NCBI GenBank assembly: GCA_048594375.1
Contig: JBMDXK010000034.1
Coordinates: 186,001-250,000 of the forward strand
Direction: 5' to 3'
Source of the DNA: JBMDXK01 sp048594375
GTDB lineage: Bacteria > Pseudomonadota > Alphaproteobacteria > Rhizobiales > Methylopilaceae
DNA length: 64,000 bases
In this document: positions 1 to 7,220 of the stretch, piece by piece
How positions within the stretch are numbered: the first letter of the stretch is position 1
How the letters are laid out: every line of letters starts with the position of its first letter
Notes under the pieces: model-generated
Told to the model about the DNA's origin: nothing
Databases searched by the model: none
What the model saw: only the letters and a program-made list of their open reading frames with translations
Made by a program: the position numbers and the translations under genes

Positions 1-765
1 GGCACTCACCTTCTGCCAGCGCTCTTCTTTTTGCGCCGGAGGATGCCGGTCTAAAACCGCTATGGCATCGCTCACGCTGGAAACGTGGTTCTCGTCATCC
101 AGAATAATGGTGATGATCTGCTCTTGCCTGTTTGCGGGTTCGTTTGCCAGCATCACCAGTTCTCTGTATTGATTAGCAAGAGGCAGTAGAGATATTTTTG
201 CTCTTAAATCTTCTGGTATTGCTGCAATGCGCAGAAACTCAAAGACCGCGCCCCTTGATATTCCAAATGCCAGCTGTGCGGCTTCTGAAAAGCTTTTTGT
301 GAACTTATCAACCAGTTGCACACGCTGTTGCTCTTCAAGTGAATTAGGTACAGCAGCTGTACTTAATTCTTTTGGCTTCCGTCCTGGCTTTATATGTGTG
401 CGGGTTTCACGATAAATCTCGCACCAAGTCGCAATATCAACGGCACGATCCAGTACTGAAAGCTCACGGCGCACCATGTTCTCGCTGATCGTGCGCAGTT
501 TAATGGCGCTTTCATCCGCAAAAGAACCGATATTATGCACGGTCGCCGCAATCTCTGTACGCCCTAACTGCTGAATAGCGGCCAGCCGGTGCGCACCAAA
601 AATCAGGCGATATGTGCCGTCTTCCAGCGCCAGCACTTCAATCGGGCTAAGCTGGCCTTTTTCAACAATATCTTCGGCCAAAACTTGCGCCAGAACCGGA
701 TCAACAACCCTGTGTTCCTGAGGAACCACAATGCTATTAGGTGAAATGTTTACAACGTCAATCAT
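1..765 (-). CDS. ParB N-terminal domain protein, Mu-like prophage early gene (partial)
   Basis: The frame is open from an ATG at 765 to the window edge, giving 255 residues without a stop. The N-terminus has the ParB/Spo0J nuclease-like fold pattern: a short strand region ending in PLxxG-like text (SPIEVLALEDG), then FGAHRLAAI at about residue 62, which corresponds to the GxRRxxA box, and a helical domain after it. ParB-domain proteins of this kind commonly lie between the Ner/Nlp regulator and the transposase of Mu-like phages, which fits the gene order here, so a MuA-type transposase may follow beyond the edge (inference). Residues near 140 (KELSTAAVPNS) are encoded by an imperfect palindrome of the same family as the array at 8818-9151. 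The 3' end is missing from the window. Confidence 0.85.
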   Translation of the reverse strand, partial: MIDVVNISPNSIVVPQEHRVVDPVLAQVLAEDIVEKGQLSPIEVLALEDGTYRLIFGAHRLAAIQQLGRTEIAATVHNIGSFADESAIKLRTISENMVRRELSVLDRAVDIATWCEIYRETRTHIKPGRKPKELSTAAVPNSLEEQQRVQLVDKFTKSFSEAAQLAFGISRGAVFEFLRIAAIPEDLRAKISLLPLANQYRELVMLANEPANRQEQIITIILDDENHVSSVSDAIAVLDRHPPAQKEERWQKVSA

Positions 766-809
766 TTGTGTCTCTAATGTCTATGGTTATTCAAAAATGA
801 TGCATCCGC

Positions 810-1223
810 TTAACGGCGGGTGCGTTCTACCGCCCCAAACTCTTGGCTCATCAAGGCGCGGTTCACATCGCAGCTTTCCACTGTCATGCGCAGTACATTG
901 GCAATAAACCGCCGCTCCCATTTCAGCTTTTTCAACACTTGCGCCAGAGCAAACAACGTCTCCAGCCGTGCTGTGCTGGCAATATCCAGCCCTTTACGCC
1001 GCGCTAGCACAAATTTACGGGCATCGTGGTTTGCCGGCTCAAGCTTGAGCAGCAGCGCCATGGTGGCGTTATTTAGCCGTTCAACAGCACTTAAACGGGC
1101 TATTTTCAAGCGCACCTTGGCAATTTCCCCAACCAGCAAAATGCTTGAAAGACGTGCTCCCCGCCGCCCTGCGCGGCGTATGCTGTCCTGATGCGATGTC
1201 AAAGCAAAATGTGTATAAATCAC
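810..1223 (-). CDS. Hypothetical basic prophage protein
   Basis: A 137-residue basic protein that I do not recognise. I place the start at the GTG at 1223, because it has an AAGGGGA ribosome-binding sequence eight bases upstream and does not overlap the preceding gene; a longer frame reaching 1283 would overlap it by 44 bases. The sequence is rich in Arg, Leu and Ala and looks all-helical, with no membrane segment. It sits in the minus-strand operon Nlp regulator, 78-residue protein, this gene, ParB-like protein, separated from the next gene by about 44 bases. That position suggests an early function of a Mu-like prophage. No catalytic motif is visible. Confidence 0.65.
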   Translation of the reverse strand: MIYTHFALTSHQDSIRRAGRRGARLSSILLVGEIAKVRLKIARLSAVERLNNATMALLLKLEPANHDARKFVLARRKGLDIASTARLETLFALAQVLKKLKWERRFIANVLRMTVESCDVNRALMSQEFGAVERTRR

Positions 1224-1239
1224 AGCTGTTCCCCTTATT

Positions 1240-1476
1240 TTATGCTGTTTCTGTGGTGGCTTGCGCTGCAAGCATGGGATCATCTTCCAACCACTTCACA
1301 GCTTGACCAATAAGAATAAGAGCGTTACCGCCGGTGATAGCTGCAATTGATAACCGAGGATTTTTTTCCGCACCCTCAGTCAAATTCATAACCACCAATT
1401 CCAGTACTCTAACGGCTGTTTTCATGCTGGTAACTGCACCTTCCGCCATATGTTTAATCTGGTCTTCACTCATCAT
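1240..1476 (-). CDS. Hypothetical small prophage protein (78 aa)
   Basis: Seventy-eight residues starting at an ATG at 1476 behind AAAGGAG, which overlaps the stop of the upstream Nlp gene, so the two are probably translated together. The protein is acidic at both ends, with a central helical stretch (SIAAITGGNALILIGQAVKW) that could be amphipathic. I do not recognise a family. A broken paralogue is present at 12261-12299, where only the first twelve codons (MSEDQVKHVTEV) remain before a stop, just downstream of the second Nlp gene. This shows that the gene belongs to the duplicated regulatory module. Confidence 0.65.
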   Translation of the reverse strand: MMSEDQIKHMAEGAVTSMKTAVRVLELVVMNLTEGAEKNPRLSIAAITGGNALILIGQAVKWLEDDPMLAAQATTETA

Positions 1477-1484
1477 CTTCTCCT

Positions 1485-1772
1485 TTAAGCCGCTGCTGTA
1501 TTCTGCTCTGGCTTGCGCTTGCCTTTGCGGCGGCGCTCCCGCTCTTCCTCATGCCTCCCGCGGCTGTAACTGTCCGGAAACAGCTCCCGAAAGGGGATAT
1601 CCAAAGCCTTGGCAATCGCATCAGCACCAGCACGGCTGGAACCGATAAGCCCATGCGCACAGGCACTGGCAGCCAGCCCCGCATCTTCTGCAATGCCACG
1701 CAACGACATTCCGCGGCGGTGGATTTCCGCCTTTATGGAATGCCTGTCCCATTTTATTGTCGTTTTACTCAT
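1485..1772 (-). CDS. Ner/Nlp-family winged-helix regulator, copy 1
   Basis: Ninety-five residues. The segment from KWDRHSIKAEIHRRGMSL through FRELFPDSY matches the Ner/Nlp/SfsB family of DNA-binding proteins: a helix-turn-helix in the first 45 residues and the family-typical IPFRELFPDSYS end of the domain. A basic tail of Arg, Lys and Glu follows. Ner of phage Mu represses transcription of the early region and of the repressor gene. The gene is divergent from the Xre repressor at 2016, with the regulatory region between them, exactly as in Mu-like phages. A paralogue with the same arrangement lies at 12406-12699. Confidence 0.88.
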   Translation of the reverse strand: MSKTTIKWDRHSIKAEIHRRGMSLRGIAEDAGLAASACAHGLIGSSRAGADAIAKALDIPFRELFPDSYSRGRHEEERERRRKGKRKPEQNTAAA

Positions 1773-1892
1773 TTATTTCCCATTCCCCGATTGACTCCCG
1801 CTAGCGCGGGTTCTAACGATTTGGTTAACGGAAATAATGTGAAACTGTATTCTCATTAATTCCGCTTGTGAACATAAGATGCGCGCTACATC

Positions 1893-1939
1893 GCGCAATG
1901 TCAACATTGTTTTGCGCAATAAGCGTATTTTTTTGCGCA
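1893..1939. promoter_or_regulatory. Three phased direct repeats, probable operator
   Basis: The core GCGCA occurs at 1893, 1914 and 1935, exactly 21 bases apart, with the first two extended to GCGCAAT and the last two preceded by TTT. A perfect dyad CAATGT-CA-ACATTG lies between the first two. Spacing of two helical turns puts the sites on one face of the DNA. The repeats lie in the gap between the divergent Nlp and Xre genes, so they are the likely binding sites for one of the two regulators. The corresponding gap of module 2 has a different dyad. Confidence 0.55.
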
Positions 1940-2015
1940 CACAGATACTTAACCATAAGAAACATTCATTTTCTTGATGATTAGTTCTGTGATTTGGTGG
2001 GGAATAGGTACTCAT

Positions 2016-2525
2016 ATGGAAAAAGGTGGCCTTAAAAGTCGGCTTGAGTTCCTTCAAGGCAGCGAATCTGCGCGTAATTTTGCGCAGCAGCTGGGCATGA
2101 ATGAAAGCACATATCGATCTATCCTGAAAAAGGAAAACCCCACTCTTGGTAAGCTTTATGAGATGGCTAAAAAGCTAAATGTGCGCTTGGAATGGCTAGC
2201 TGATGGCACAGAGCCTATGCGGCCTAATGAAAAGACAGAAATGACAACTAGTGCAATAAATGCATACGTTGCCTCCATTGATAGTGAGCTATTTCAGGAA
2301 GTGCTGAAGCTCGTGCGCCGCGTCTATCAGGAGGAAAGCGTGAGCCTCCCCGCAGACGCTATTTCTACGGCCACCGTTCAATATTATAATACGCTGATGA
2401 GCTTACCCGCAGCCCCCCAAGATACGGAAGACCTGTTGCTTCTCCTGCCGTGGCTCGAAAAGCAGGTGCGCAAGGACATCCGCAACGCCGCCGCAGAATT
2501 AGGCACAGGCAAACACTCGGCTTAA
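2016..2525 (+). CDS. Xre-family phage repressor, module 1
   Basis: 169 residues from the ATG at 2016, chosen because the N-terminal domain starts cleanly there and GGGGAATAGG precedes it. Residues 1-65 form a CI-like helix-turn-helix domain (SARNFAQQLGMNESTYRSIL, then LYEMAKKLNVRLEWLADG). From about residue 78 the sequence is nearly identical to the repressor at 12860-13399, with six differences over the last 83 residues. That C-terminal part is helical, has no LexA-type Ser/Lys protease motif that I can see, and probably mediates oligomerisation or partner binding. The stop overlaps the start of a 38-residue gene (TAATG). Role: maintenance of the prophage state, inferred. Confidence 0.8.
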   Translation: MEKGGLKSRLEFLQGSESARNFAQQLGMNESTYRSILKKENPTLGKLYEMAKKLNVRLEWLADGTEPMRPNEKTEMTTSAINAYVASIDSELFQEVLKLVRRVYQEESVSLPADAISTATVQYYNTLMSLPAAPQDTEDLLLLLPWLEKQVRKDIRNAAAELGTGKHSA

Positions 2526-2641
2526 TGATAGTAAAGCCAAGACATTTTAACTATGAAGTTGTAAGCTATCGTCACATTTTAGCCGCATTTGGGCAAGAAC
2601 CCCCAAGCAACGCAACGCCCTCCAACGACCTGATACAGTAA
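2525..2641 (+). CDS. Conserved 38-residue protein coupled to the repressor, copy 1
   Basis: The start codon overlaps the repressor stop in the string TAATG, so translation is probably coupled. The protein reads MIVKPRHFNYEVVSYRHI, then a short middle, then TPSNDLIQ. The second module has the same 38-codon frame at 13399-13515 with differences that keep the frame and length, including neighbouring substitutions at codons 2, 7 and 19. That two diverged copies both stay open and coupled argues for a real product. There is no signal peptide or membrane segment. The function is unknown; a co-regulator or a toxin neutralised by the repressor are possibilities, with no direct evidence. Confidence 0.6.
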   Translation: MIVKPRHFNYEVVSYRHILAAFGQEPPSNATPSNDLIQ

Positions 2642-2695
2642 TGGCCTCGCGCTTAAGCAATTGATTATTTTGGTCTAACTTATCCAAAAGAAGAG

Positions 2696-2728
2696 CATAA
2701 AAAATGCAGCGCATTTCTACGCCGCATT
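2696..2728 (-). terminator. Terminator of lipoprotein gene 1
   Basis: The stem AATGCAGCG/CGCCGCATT (2703-2711 with 2720-2728) is followed on the minus strand by a run of T. It ends minus-strand transcription from the lipoprotein gene and may also serve the converging repressor transcript. The same structure is found at 13578-13603 in module 2. Confidence 0.6.
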
Positions 2729-2784
2729 AATGTTTATTTGTGGATAAATACTGATTTTATTTAAGCATCAATACTTTGCATCAT

Positions 2785-3192
2785 TTAATCGTCTGATAAT
2801 CTTTTTAGATATTTATAATTGTTAACGTCTCCACCAGCACCAACGGTAAGATAATCGCATTCCCACTTGCCCCTGATCGGCGTTCCATACTGATTTGGAG
2901 AGTCATACTCAATTATAAACTCTATAATTGCTGGTATTCTCTTCTTGTTTTTAATATCTTCCTGTTCCTCTGCAGTAAAGCCTACGCGACCAAGTAGCAT
3001 GGAAATTGCAACTACTTCAGGATTTTGATGAACAGTATAATTTGACCTAATTTTTTTATATCCAGAGGGTGCTAGCAATGTTTCCTTTAGTTTCTCTTCG
3101 CACAGTCGAAGGAGTTTAATATCAACTTTTTCGCACCCACCTAGCATCACCGCCACCGCTACCACCACCGCCGCTATAATCTGTCGTTTCAT
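2785..3192 (-). CDS. Prophage lipoprotein, copy 1
   Basis: 135 residues from the ATG at 3192. A positively charged start (MKRQ) and hydrophobic stretch end in the lipobox LGGC, so Cys20 should be lipidated and the protein anchored in the membrane facing the periplasm. The mature part contains LCEEKLKETLLAPSGYKKI and ends with a GKWECDYLTV strand, two features shared with the paralogue at 13660-14076. Small prophage lipoproteins often act in superinfection exclusion; that role is inferred from context only. It converges on the repressor operon and lies downstream of R element 1. A longer frame upstream of the ATG lacks the signal peptide and was not used. Confidence 0.75.
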   Translation of the reverse strand: MKRQIIAAVVVAVAVMLGGCEKVDIKLLRLCEEKLKETLLAPSGYKKIRSNYTVHQNPEVVAISMLLGRVGFTAEEQEDIKNKKRIPAIIEFIIEYDSPNQYGTPIRGKWECDYLTVGAGGDVNNYKYLKRLSDD

Positions 3193-3351
3193 TTCAGACC
3201 CGCCCTGCCATATAATCCATTTCACAATGCCATAGCGGGATTCGCGCCAGCCGCAAACCAACCGGCCACCCGCAACAGTAGCCGTTCTCCCTTTTTGCGC
3301 ACGGCGCAACAAAAAGGGAGAGTGTCATGATGTAAAGAAAGGAACTACGCC

Positions 3352-3582
3352 ATGCACGAAGCAATAGATTGGAAAAAGGCACCCAAAACCGCGCGGTGGT
3401 GGGCTGTGGATGCAAACGGGCAAGCACACTGGTTCACCGCTCCGAATATTGCCGCCCGAACGGACTTCTGGTTCTCTGAACCTGTCCCCGCGCCAGATTT
3501 CGGCTTCAACGGCAACTGGCGCGAAAGCCTCACCGAACGCCCCATCGAATACCCCCGCGTCCCCGTCCTGAATGCCCGTTAA
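3352..3582 (+). CDS. Hypothetical Trp-rich phage protein (76 aa)
   Basis: Seventy-six residues starting at an ATG behind AAAGAAAGGAA. It contains several aromatic pairs (ARWWAVDANGQAHWF, TDFWFSEP, GNWRES) in a pattern seen in small phage proteins of unknown role. It has no signal peptide. It is divergent from lipoprotein 1 and ends where R element 1 begins. The other two R elements do not carry this gene, so it is either specific to module 1 or lost from the others. The minus-strand frame opposite it looks less convincing in composition. Confidence 0.6.
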   Translation: MHEAIDWKKAPKTARWWAVDANGQAHWFTAPNIAARTDFWFSEPVPAPDFGFNGNWRESLTERPIEYPRVPVLNAR

Positions 3583-4005
3583 ACACCCCTTGAACGCTGC
3601 TTTAAATGCAAAATACAAATTTCGGAGTTCGACTGATTTCCTCCAGCCTGTTTGAACGCCGAAACCGCCAAGAGCATCAAGCCTTATAGGCCGATTCCCT
3701 ACCTCTACAGGAAACTCCGAAACGATTTCGGAGTTCGCCCCGCCAGCCCCCCGCTTTACAACACCCCACACCGCGCCATATCCTCAAGAAACACTAAGAA
3801 CCCCGCGCACCCCGCCAGTGCCATCCGAACTTGCCGCTCCGCCACCAGACGCCAACAACTCGGCCAAACGAACTTGCCGCACCACGCACAAAAAAAGCGC
3901 CCATGAAGGCGCAAAATTTTTCAGGTTCTCAACGGGTTTTCACATATTCCCGCATATTATCGGATATTCCCACATCTGCGCCATACGAACTTGCCGGTTA
4001 CACCC
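3573..4005. repeat. R element, copy 1
   Basis: First of three related blocks (others 11876-12262 and 14263-14620). Shared landmarks in order are CCCGTTAAACACCCCTT, a half-site CAAATTTCGGAGTTCG, the perfect inverted repeat AACTCCGAAA-CGA-TTTCGGAGTT, the string TTTACAACACCCCACA, a GCGCC/GGCGC hairpin followed on the minus strand by seven T (3890-3912), and a closing GTTACAC. On the minus strand a frame beginning MWGVVK is open in all three copies, but it diverges soon after. The block lies upstream of lipoprotein 1 and probably acts as a regulatory region with a built-in terminator for transcripts arriving from the right. Confidence 0.7.
3890..3912 (-). terminator. Minus-strand terminator inside R element 1
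   Basis: Stem GCGCC-CATGAA-GGCGC followed on the minus strand by TTTTTTT. It should end transcripts from the 114-residue gene at 4008-4352. Equivalent hairpins are at 12150-12174 and 14526-14550. Confidence 0.6.
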
Positions 4006-4007
4006 GT

Positions 4008-4352
4008 TCAACAGCTTTTGAAGACCTCTTTATAATTTGGCAGAAACGGGTTTCTGTGGCGCAGTAAAAAGCGGCTTAAGCTGGACTGGGACGGTATTCT
4101 TGCAGATACAAATCGCTCATGACAATTTGCCAATATTTCCACACCACTTTTTCCGACTGCATCAGCCTCCAATACAAACTGAGCAACTTCTTTATCGCGT
4201 TCAATTTTAGATTTGCGGCTTCGGTTCTTTTTATAAATGCTGCGATGTTTTCCAGCATACTTTAAAAGGGACGCATATTCTTCAGTGCTGATTATGACTA
4301 TATCACTGGTATAAGCCAACTTACCACACATTTTGCAAGTCTCAGGCAGCAT
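4008..4352 (-). CDS. Hypothetical prophage protein with CxxC and possible HTH
   Basis: 114 residues from the ATG at 4352, which has AAGGGA at the correct spacing; a TTG seven codons upstream is possible but less likely. The N-terminus has a single CKMC pair. The middle is basic (KKNRSRKSKIERDK), and the C-terminal third (VEILANCHERF then IPSQSSLSRFL) resembles a helix-turn-helix. A DNA-binding or regulatory role is plausible but unproven. A strong inverted repeat at 4373-4409 sits directly upstream and could be its operator. The gene lies between the truncated gpT gene and R element 1. Confidence 0.55.
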   Translation of the reverse strand: MLPETCKMCGKLAYTSDIVIISTEEYASLLKYAGKHRSIYKKNRSRKSKIERDKEVAQFVLEADAVGKSGVEILANCHERFVSARIPSQSSLSRFLLRHRNPFLPNYKEVFKSC

Positions 4353-4372
4353 TCTAAATTCCCTTTGTTTCA

Positions 4373-4409
4373 AACCGTCCCGACATATTTTGATTATATC
4401 GGGACGGTT
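4373..4409. promoter_or_regulatory. Inverted repeat upstream of the 4008-4352 gene
   Basis: Eleven-base arms AACCGTCCCGA and TCGGGACGGTT separated by 15 AT-rich bases. No T-run follows on either strand, so an operator, or a hairpin in the leader of the minus-strand gene, is more likely than a terminator. Confidence 0.5.
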
Positions 4410-4512
4410 ATCACACCCACCTTCGGTGTTCGCACCGATGGCCGCTCAGCCAAGAACCATCGGTGTATCGCGGGATGATGGCGAGGCGCACCATCACCCC
4501 GCAATGGCTTGA

Positions 4513-5275
4513 TTATGCGGCATTGAGCCATGCTGTAATGATCGGCTTTGCGGTGTTAGCCCATTCATTTTGAACGGATACAGGCAAGTTGCCGCCGCTG
4601 CCATTATCGGTGAGTACAATGCGGGTACCGTTGTTAAGAAGGCGCATTGCTGCCCCTTCCAAGGTTGGCGGCACCACAAGCGTATCGGGCTTGATACCCA
4701 AAGGACGACCTTCATCACCTTTCATATTCATCATGGCGGCACGGGCAGCTTCATAGTTTTCAGCGGTGAGCGGGGCTTTTGAAGCAAAGGCCAATTGCCA
4801 CAATCCAAACCCAGCATTGGAACGTGCGCGTACACCGTAAATATATTCGTCTTTGAAGAAGACGTTTTGATCGTTATCTGCATCCAAGCTTGTGAGTTTA
4901 TAAGGCAAGCGTTCTTGATAAATCATTGGTTTAATAGCGCGGCTGCAATCCAGCAAAAACCACGGCTCACCCGCTCCTGCCTGCATATTGGAAACACTTG
5001 TTACCACACTTTCGCCATTGCTGACCGGATGATCGGTATCAAAGAAATACTGCCCGTCATAACAGGTCTTGCTGACCCCTTGCCCCAACAACGAAAAAAT
5101 CAGTTCATCGGGATGCTCTGCGGCCGCGCGGCCAAGTTCTTTAAAGAACGGGGCATAGATGCCGTATTTATCGTCCTCAATATCGGTACGCTGAACAGAG
5201 ACGGTATCTTCAAACTTCTTGTTGACGATCTCGAAGGCATGGGCGGTCAGGTGTGCTCTGCTCCAGTGCTTTATC
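4513..5275 (-). pseudogene. Mu-like gpT major capsid protein, 5'-truncated
   Basis: From about 5275 to the stop at 4513 the minus strand encodes the gpT family pattern: HAFEIVNKKFEDTVSV, RTDIEDDKYGIYAPFF, the HPDELIF segment, GQYFFDTDHPV and a C-terminal region ending IITAWLNAA. gpT proteins are about 300 residues; here roughly the first 45-50 are absent, and the only upstream start is a TTG whose codons do not look like the family. The truncation point lies at the stop codon of the Sel1-repeat gene, so the two were probably joined by a deletion or insertion. The head protein cannot be complete, which marks the prophage as defective. No other head, tail or lysis genes are visible. Confidence 0.75.
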
Positions 5276-5278
5276 TCG

Positions 5279-6202
5279 CTACTCGGCCATCCGCTCAATA
5301 TATTCTCTTATTTTCCACGCAGCATTTGCCGTAGCGCATTGCAGCACTTCTTCCATAGGAATGCCCGTGAAATACGCTATGTTGTTGGCCAGCATGGATA
5401 GGTTACCAAGAGACTCCATCGCACTCACAGAAATTTGGTTCGTTGCATTGAGAATTGAAAGAGCGTGTTGGATATCGGTATCGTCAAGTAATACTTCAAG
5501 TCTGTGTATATCTCTGAGTGCCTTCTGTTTATTAGGCATATTAGGCACATATCTACGGCCAGCGGCATTGGCTATCTTCGCCATCTCAGCATGAAATTTC
5601 AGCTGCTCCTTAAGCAAATACACGTTCTTAGAAGCATTGGGATTTCCTCTACTCGCGGCCTTCTCAAACAATTCTAGTGCAGCGAAAAGGTCGACTGGCA
5701 GGCTATCGCCTTCCAAGTGAAGTGCTCCTAAATTAAATGGAGCGTGCGAGTCTCCTCTTTCGGAGGCTTCCTTGTAGTATTCAATAGCCTTTTTGTTATC
5801 AGGGGTTCCTATCAGTCCTTTTAAATACATGTATCCGATATTGTTGGTAGCTCGTGCATCGCCTTCATTGTGAGCTTCGAGAAGTATCTCAAATGCCTTT
5901 CTTGCATCTTTGATACCAAATTCACCTGTAACATATGACCATCCCAGATAACACTTGGACTTCGGAGCATTTAGCCTAGCCGCATCCTCGACGTGGGCTC
6001 TGGCTTCCTCATCGCTTCCTGCCACCGTTCCTGCTACAATTGCGCAACCTAGTTCGAATTTTGCTTCAGGATTACCTGCTGCGGCTGCTTCTTTCAACTT
6101 GGCTGCATATTTCGTGCCACCCTTAGATCGAAGGGATACAGCTTCTGCGTAAATTTCTTCGTGGTTACCAATCCCTTTGAATATATTGCCAAAAACTCCC
6201 AT
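5279..6202 (-). CDS. Sel1-repeat protein
   Basis: 307 residues from an ATG with a strong GGAGGAAAA site. From about residue 35 to 185 it has consecutive Sel1-like repeats with the pattern AxxxLGxxYxxGxGxxxDxxxAxxxxxxAAxxG (for example ATNNIGYMYLKG and APFNLGALHLEG). The last 100 residues are helical and without repeats. There is no clear signal peptide, so it is probably cytoplasmic. Sel1 proteins are scaffolds for protein contacts. It is carried as cargo in the degenerate prophage, its 3' end touching the truncated gpT gene. What it binds cannot be told from sequence. Confidence 0.8.
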   Translation of the reverse strand: MGVFGNIFKGIGNHEEIYAEAVSLRSKGGTKYAAKLKEAAAAGNPEAKFELGCAIVAGTVAGSDEEARAHVEDAARLNAPKSKCYLGWSYVTGEFGIKDARKAFEILLEAHNEGDARATNNIGYMYLKGLIGTPDNKKAIEYYKEASERGDSHAPFNLGALHLEGDSLPVDLFAALELFEKAASRGNPNASKNVYLLKEQLKFHAEMAKIANAAGRRYVPNMPNKQKALRDIHRLEVLLDDTDIQHALSILNATNQISVSAMESLGNLSMLANNIAYFTGIPMEEVLQCATANAAWKIREYIERMAE

Positions 6203-6305
6203 TTTTCCTCCGCTAGAATGATTTAATATTGACCTTTATAGTTAGTCGATTCTAGTTTTGCGCGAAAGCCACAATCATTATGCTCCCGTCTGGCATTTTT
6301 TGGGC

Positions 6306-6746
6306 TTACTGCACTTTCATTTTGGATACTGATTGCGGCAAGTCAACACTACGCAGTTCGTGTTCGCTTTTAAGATATTTACGGGTTGTCACATCCGATA
6401 TCCGCAACCGGCTGGAAATATCAGAGATTGACCAGCCTTTAGAGCATAAATACCGCACAAAAAAACCAGTTGCCACGGGAATACGCGCTGTTGCCATATT
6501 GAGCTTTCGGGCAAGTTGAATGGTCTTTTGTTTCCACTCATCGCCAAACAACTGCTCCATCTCGACAGCAAGCGCCGTTCCTGATTTGGGGCGCAGACGC
6601 GGCATTTGTAAAGCTCTGCCCCCCATGTTCAATAAAAACATTGCGGCGTTATCCAGCCCTAAAACTTCAATATAGGGATGGACATTAGCGTCAATCCGTC
6701 CTGTGACGGGTTGGTTGTTGTGGTCAGGCCATGTAATATTCATCAT
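6306..6746 (-). CDS. Mor/C-like phage transcription activator (tentative)
   Basis: 146 residues from the ATG pair at 6746/6743; a longer frame from a TTG at 6839 adds unconvincing sequence. The middle shows LGLDNAAMFLLNMGGRALQMP, close to the dimerisation pattern of the Mor/C activators of Mu (LGxxxAxxLxxxxGGxxLxIP). The C-terminus has a helix-turn-helix (RYLCSKGWSISDISSRLRI then TTRKYL). In Mu, Mor switches on middle transcription. A spacer of about 50 residues between the two parts is longer than in Mor itself, so a related but different regulator is possible. The gene is divergent from the tandem RNAs at 6926-7161. Confidence 0.5.
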   Translation of the reverse strand: MMNITWPDHNNQPVTGRIDANVHPYIEVLGLDNAAMFLLNMGGRALQMPRLRPKSGTALAVEMEQLFGDEWKQKTIQLARKLNMATARIPVATGFFVRYLCSKGWSISDISSRLRISDVTTRKYLKSEHELRSVDLPQSVSKMKVQ

Positions 6747-6925
6747 GGCTCGACTATAAAATCCCCTACAAACGCAAAACAGACTAAAGGGTGTGTATAG
6801 AGTGGATTTTGATCGCAAAAAATATTCATTTTTGAGCAAAAAATAATTTCAGATTATTTTTATGAAGGCCTATTCCCACAATTTCGGGAATGGAAGATGC
6901 TGTACCGCGCATCTTTAATGAAGGC

Positions 6926-7024
6926 GGCAGTCAAGGGGGTACGCCACTTTCCCCGTAAGAGTGTCCCGCTGCTAGGGCGGGGTCAGCCAACTGGACGGCG
7001 AATTTCCCAGCTGTCAGGACTGCC
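6926..7024 (+). ncRNA. Structured phage RNA, copy A (possibly c4-like)
   Basis: The closing stem GGCAGTC (6926-6932) pairs with GACTGCC (7018-7024). Inside are a GGGG/CCCC hairpin around GGGGGTACGCCAC, the conserved string CCCCGTAAGAG, a hairpin CCCGC/GCGGG, and an arm CTGG/CCAG. The neighbour at 7061-7161 keeps the same layout with different stem bases, which is covariation. The plus strand is chosen because a terminator follows at 7201-7220. The overall form reminds me of the c4 antisense RNAs of phages P1/P7, but I cannot confirm this without a covariance model. Confidence 0.55.
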
Positions 7025-7060
7025 ATAAAGCAAACAGCACAATGCCTGTTTGCATAAAGA

Positions 7061-7161
7061 GTGGTTGCCAAGGGGGTACGCCACCTTCCCCGTAAGAGTA
7101 GCTTGCATCAAGCAAGGCACCCAACTGGACTAGCGACATTCCCAGCTGTCAGGGCAACCAC
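7061..7161 (+). ncRNA. Structured phage RNA, copy B (possibly c4-like)
   Basis: Second copy of the RNA, 36 bases after the first. The closing stem is GTGGTTGCC (7061-7069) with GGCAACCAC (7153-7161), and the third hairpin is CTTGC/GCAAG instead of CCCGC/GCGGG, while loops such as GGGGGTACGCCAC, CCCCGTAAGAG and CAACTGGAC are unchanged. A separate hairpin GCAAACAG/CTGTTTGC (7030-7053) lies between the copies. Both copies, with the terminator, appear to form one short transcript. Confidence 0.55.
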
Positions 7162-7199
7162 AAAGGCCATACTGCCTTATGAAACGTCTTTTTGCAAGA

Positions 7200-7220
7200 G
7201 GCCGCTACAGGCGGCTTTTA
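7200..7220 (+). terminator. Terminator after the tandem RNAs
   Basis: GCCGC-TACAG-GCGGC followed by TTTTA on the plus strand. It fixes the probable strand of the two structured RNAs, since the nearby protein genes all run on the minus strand. Confidence 0.55.

Noticed and set aside
3325..3771. Minus-strand frame of 148 codons opposite the Trp-rich gene
   Set aside because: Only the first 25 or so codons are shared with the other R elements, the rest is antisense to a better-supported plus-strand gene, and composition is poor.
4420..4512. Terminator made from CACCGATGG and CCATCGGTG after gpT
   Set aside because: The arms are real, but no T-run follows on either strand, so I do not call a terminator.
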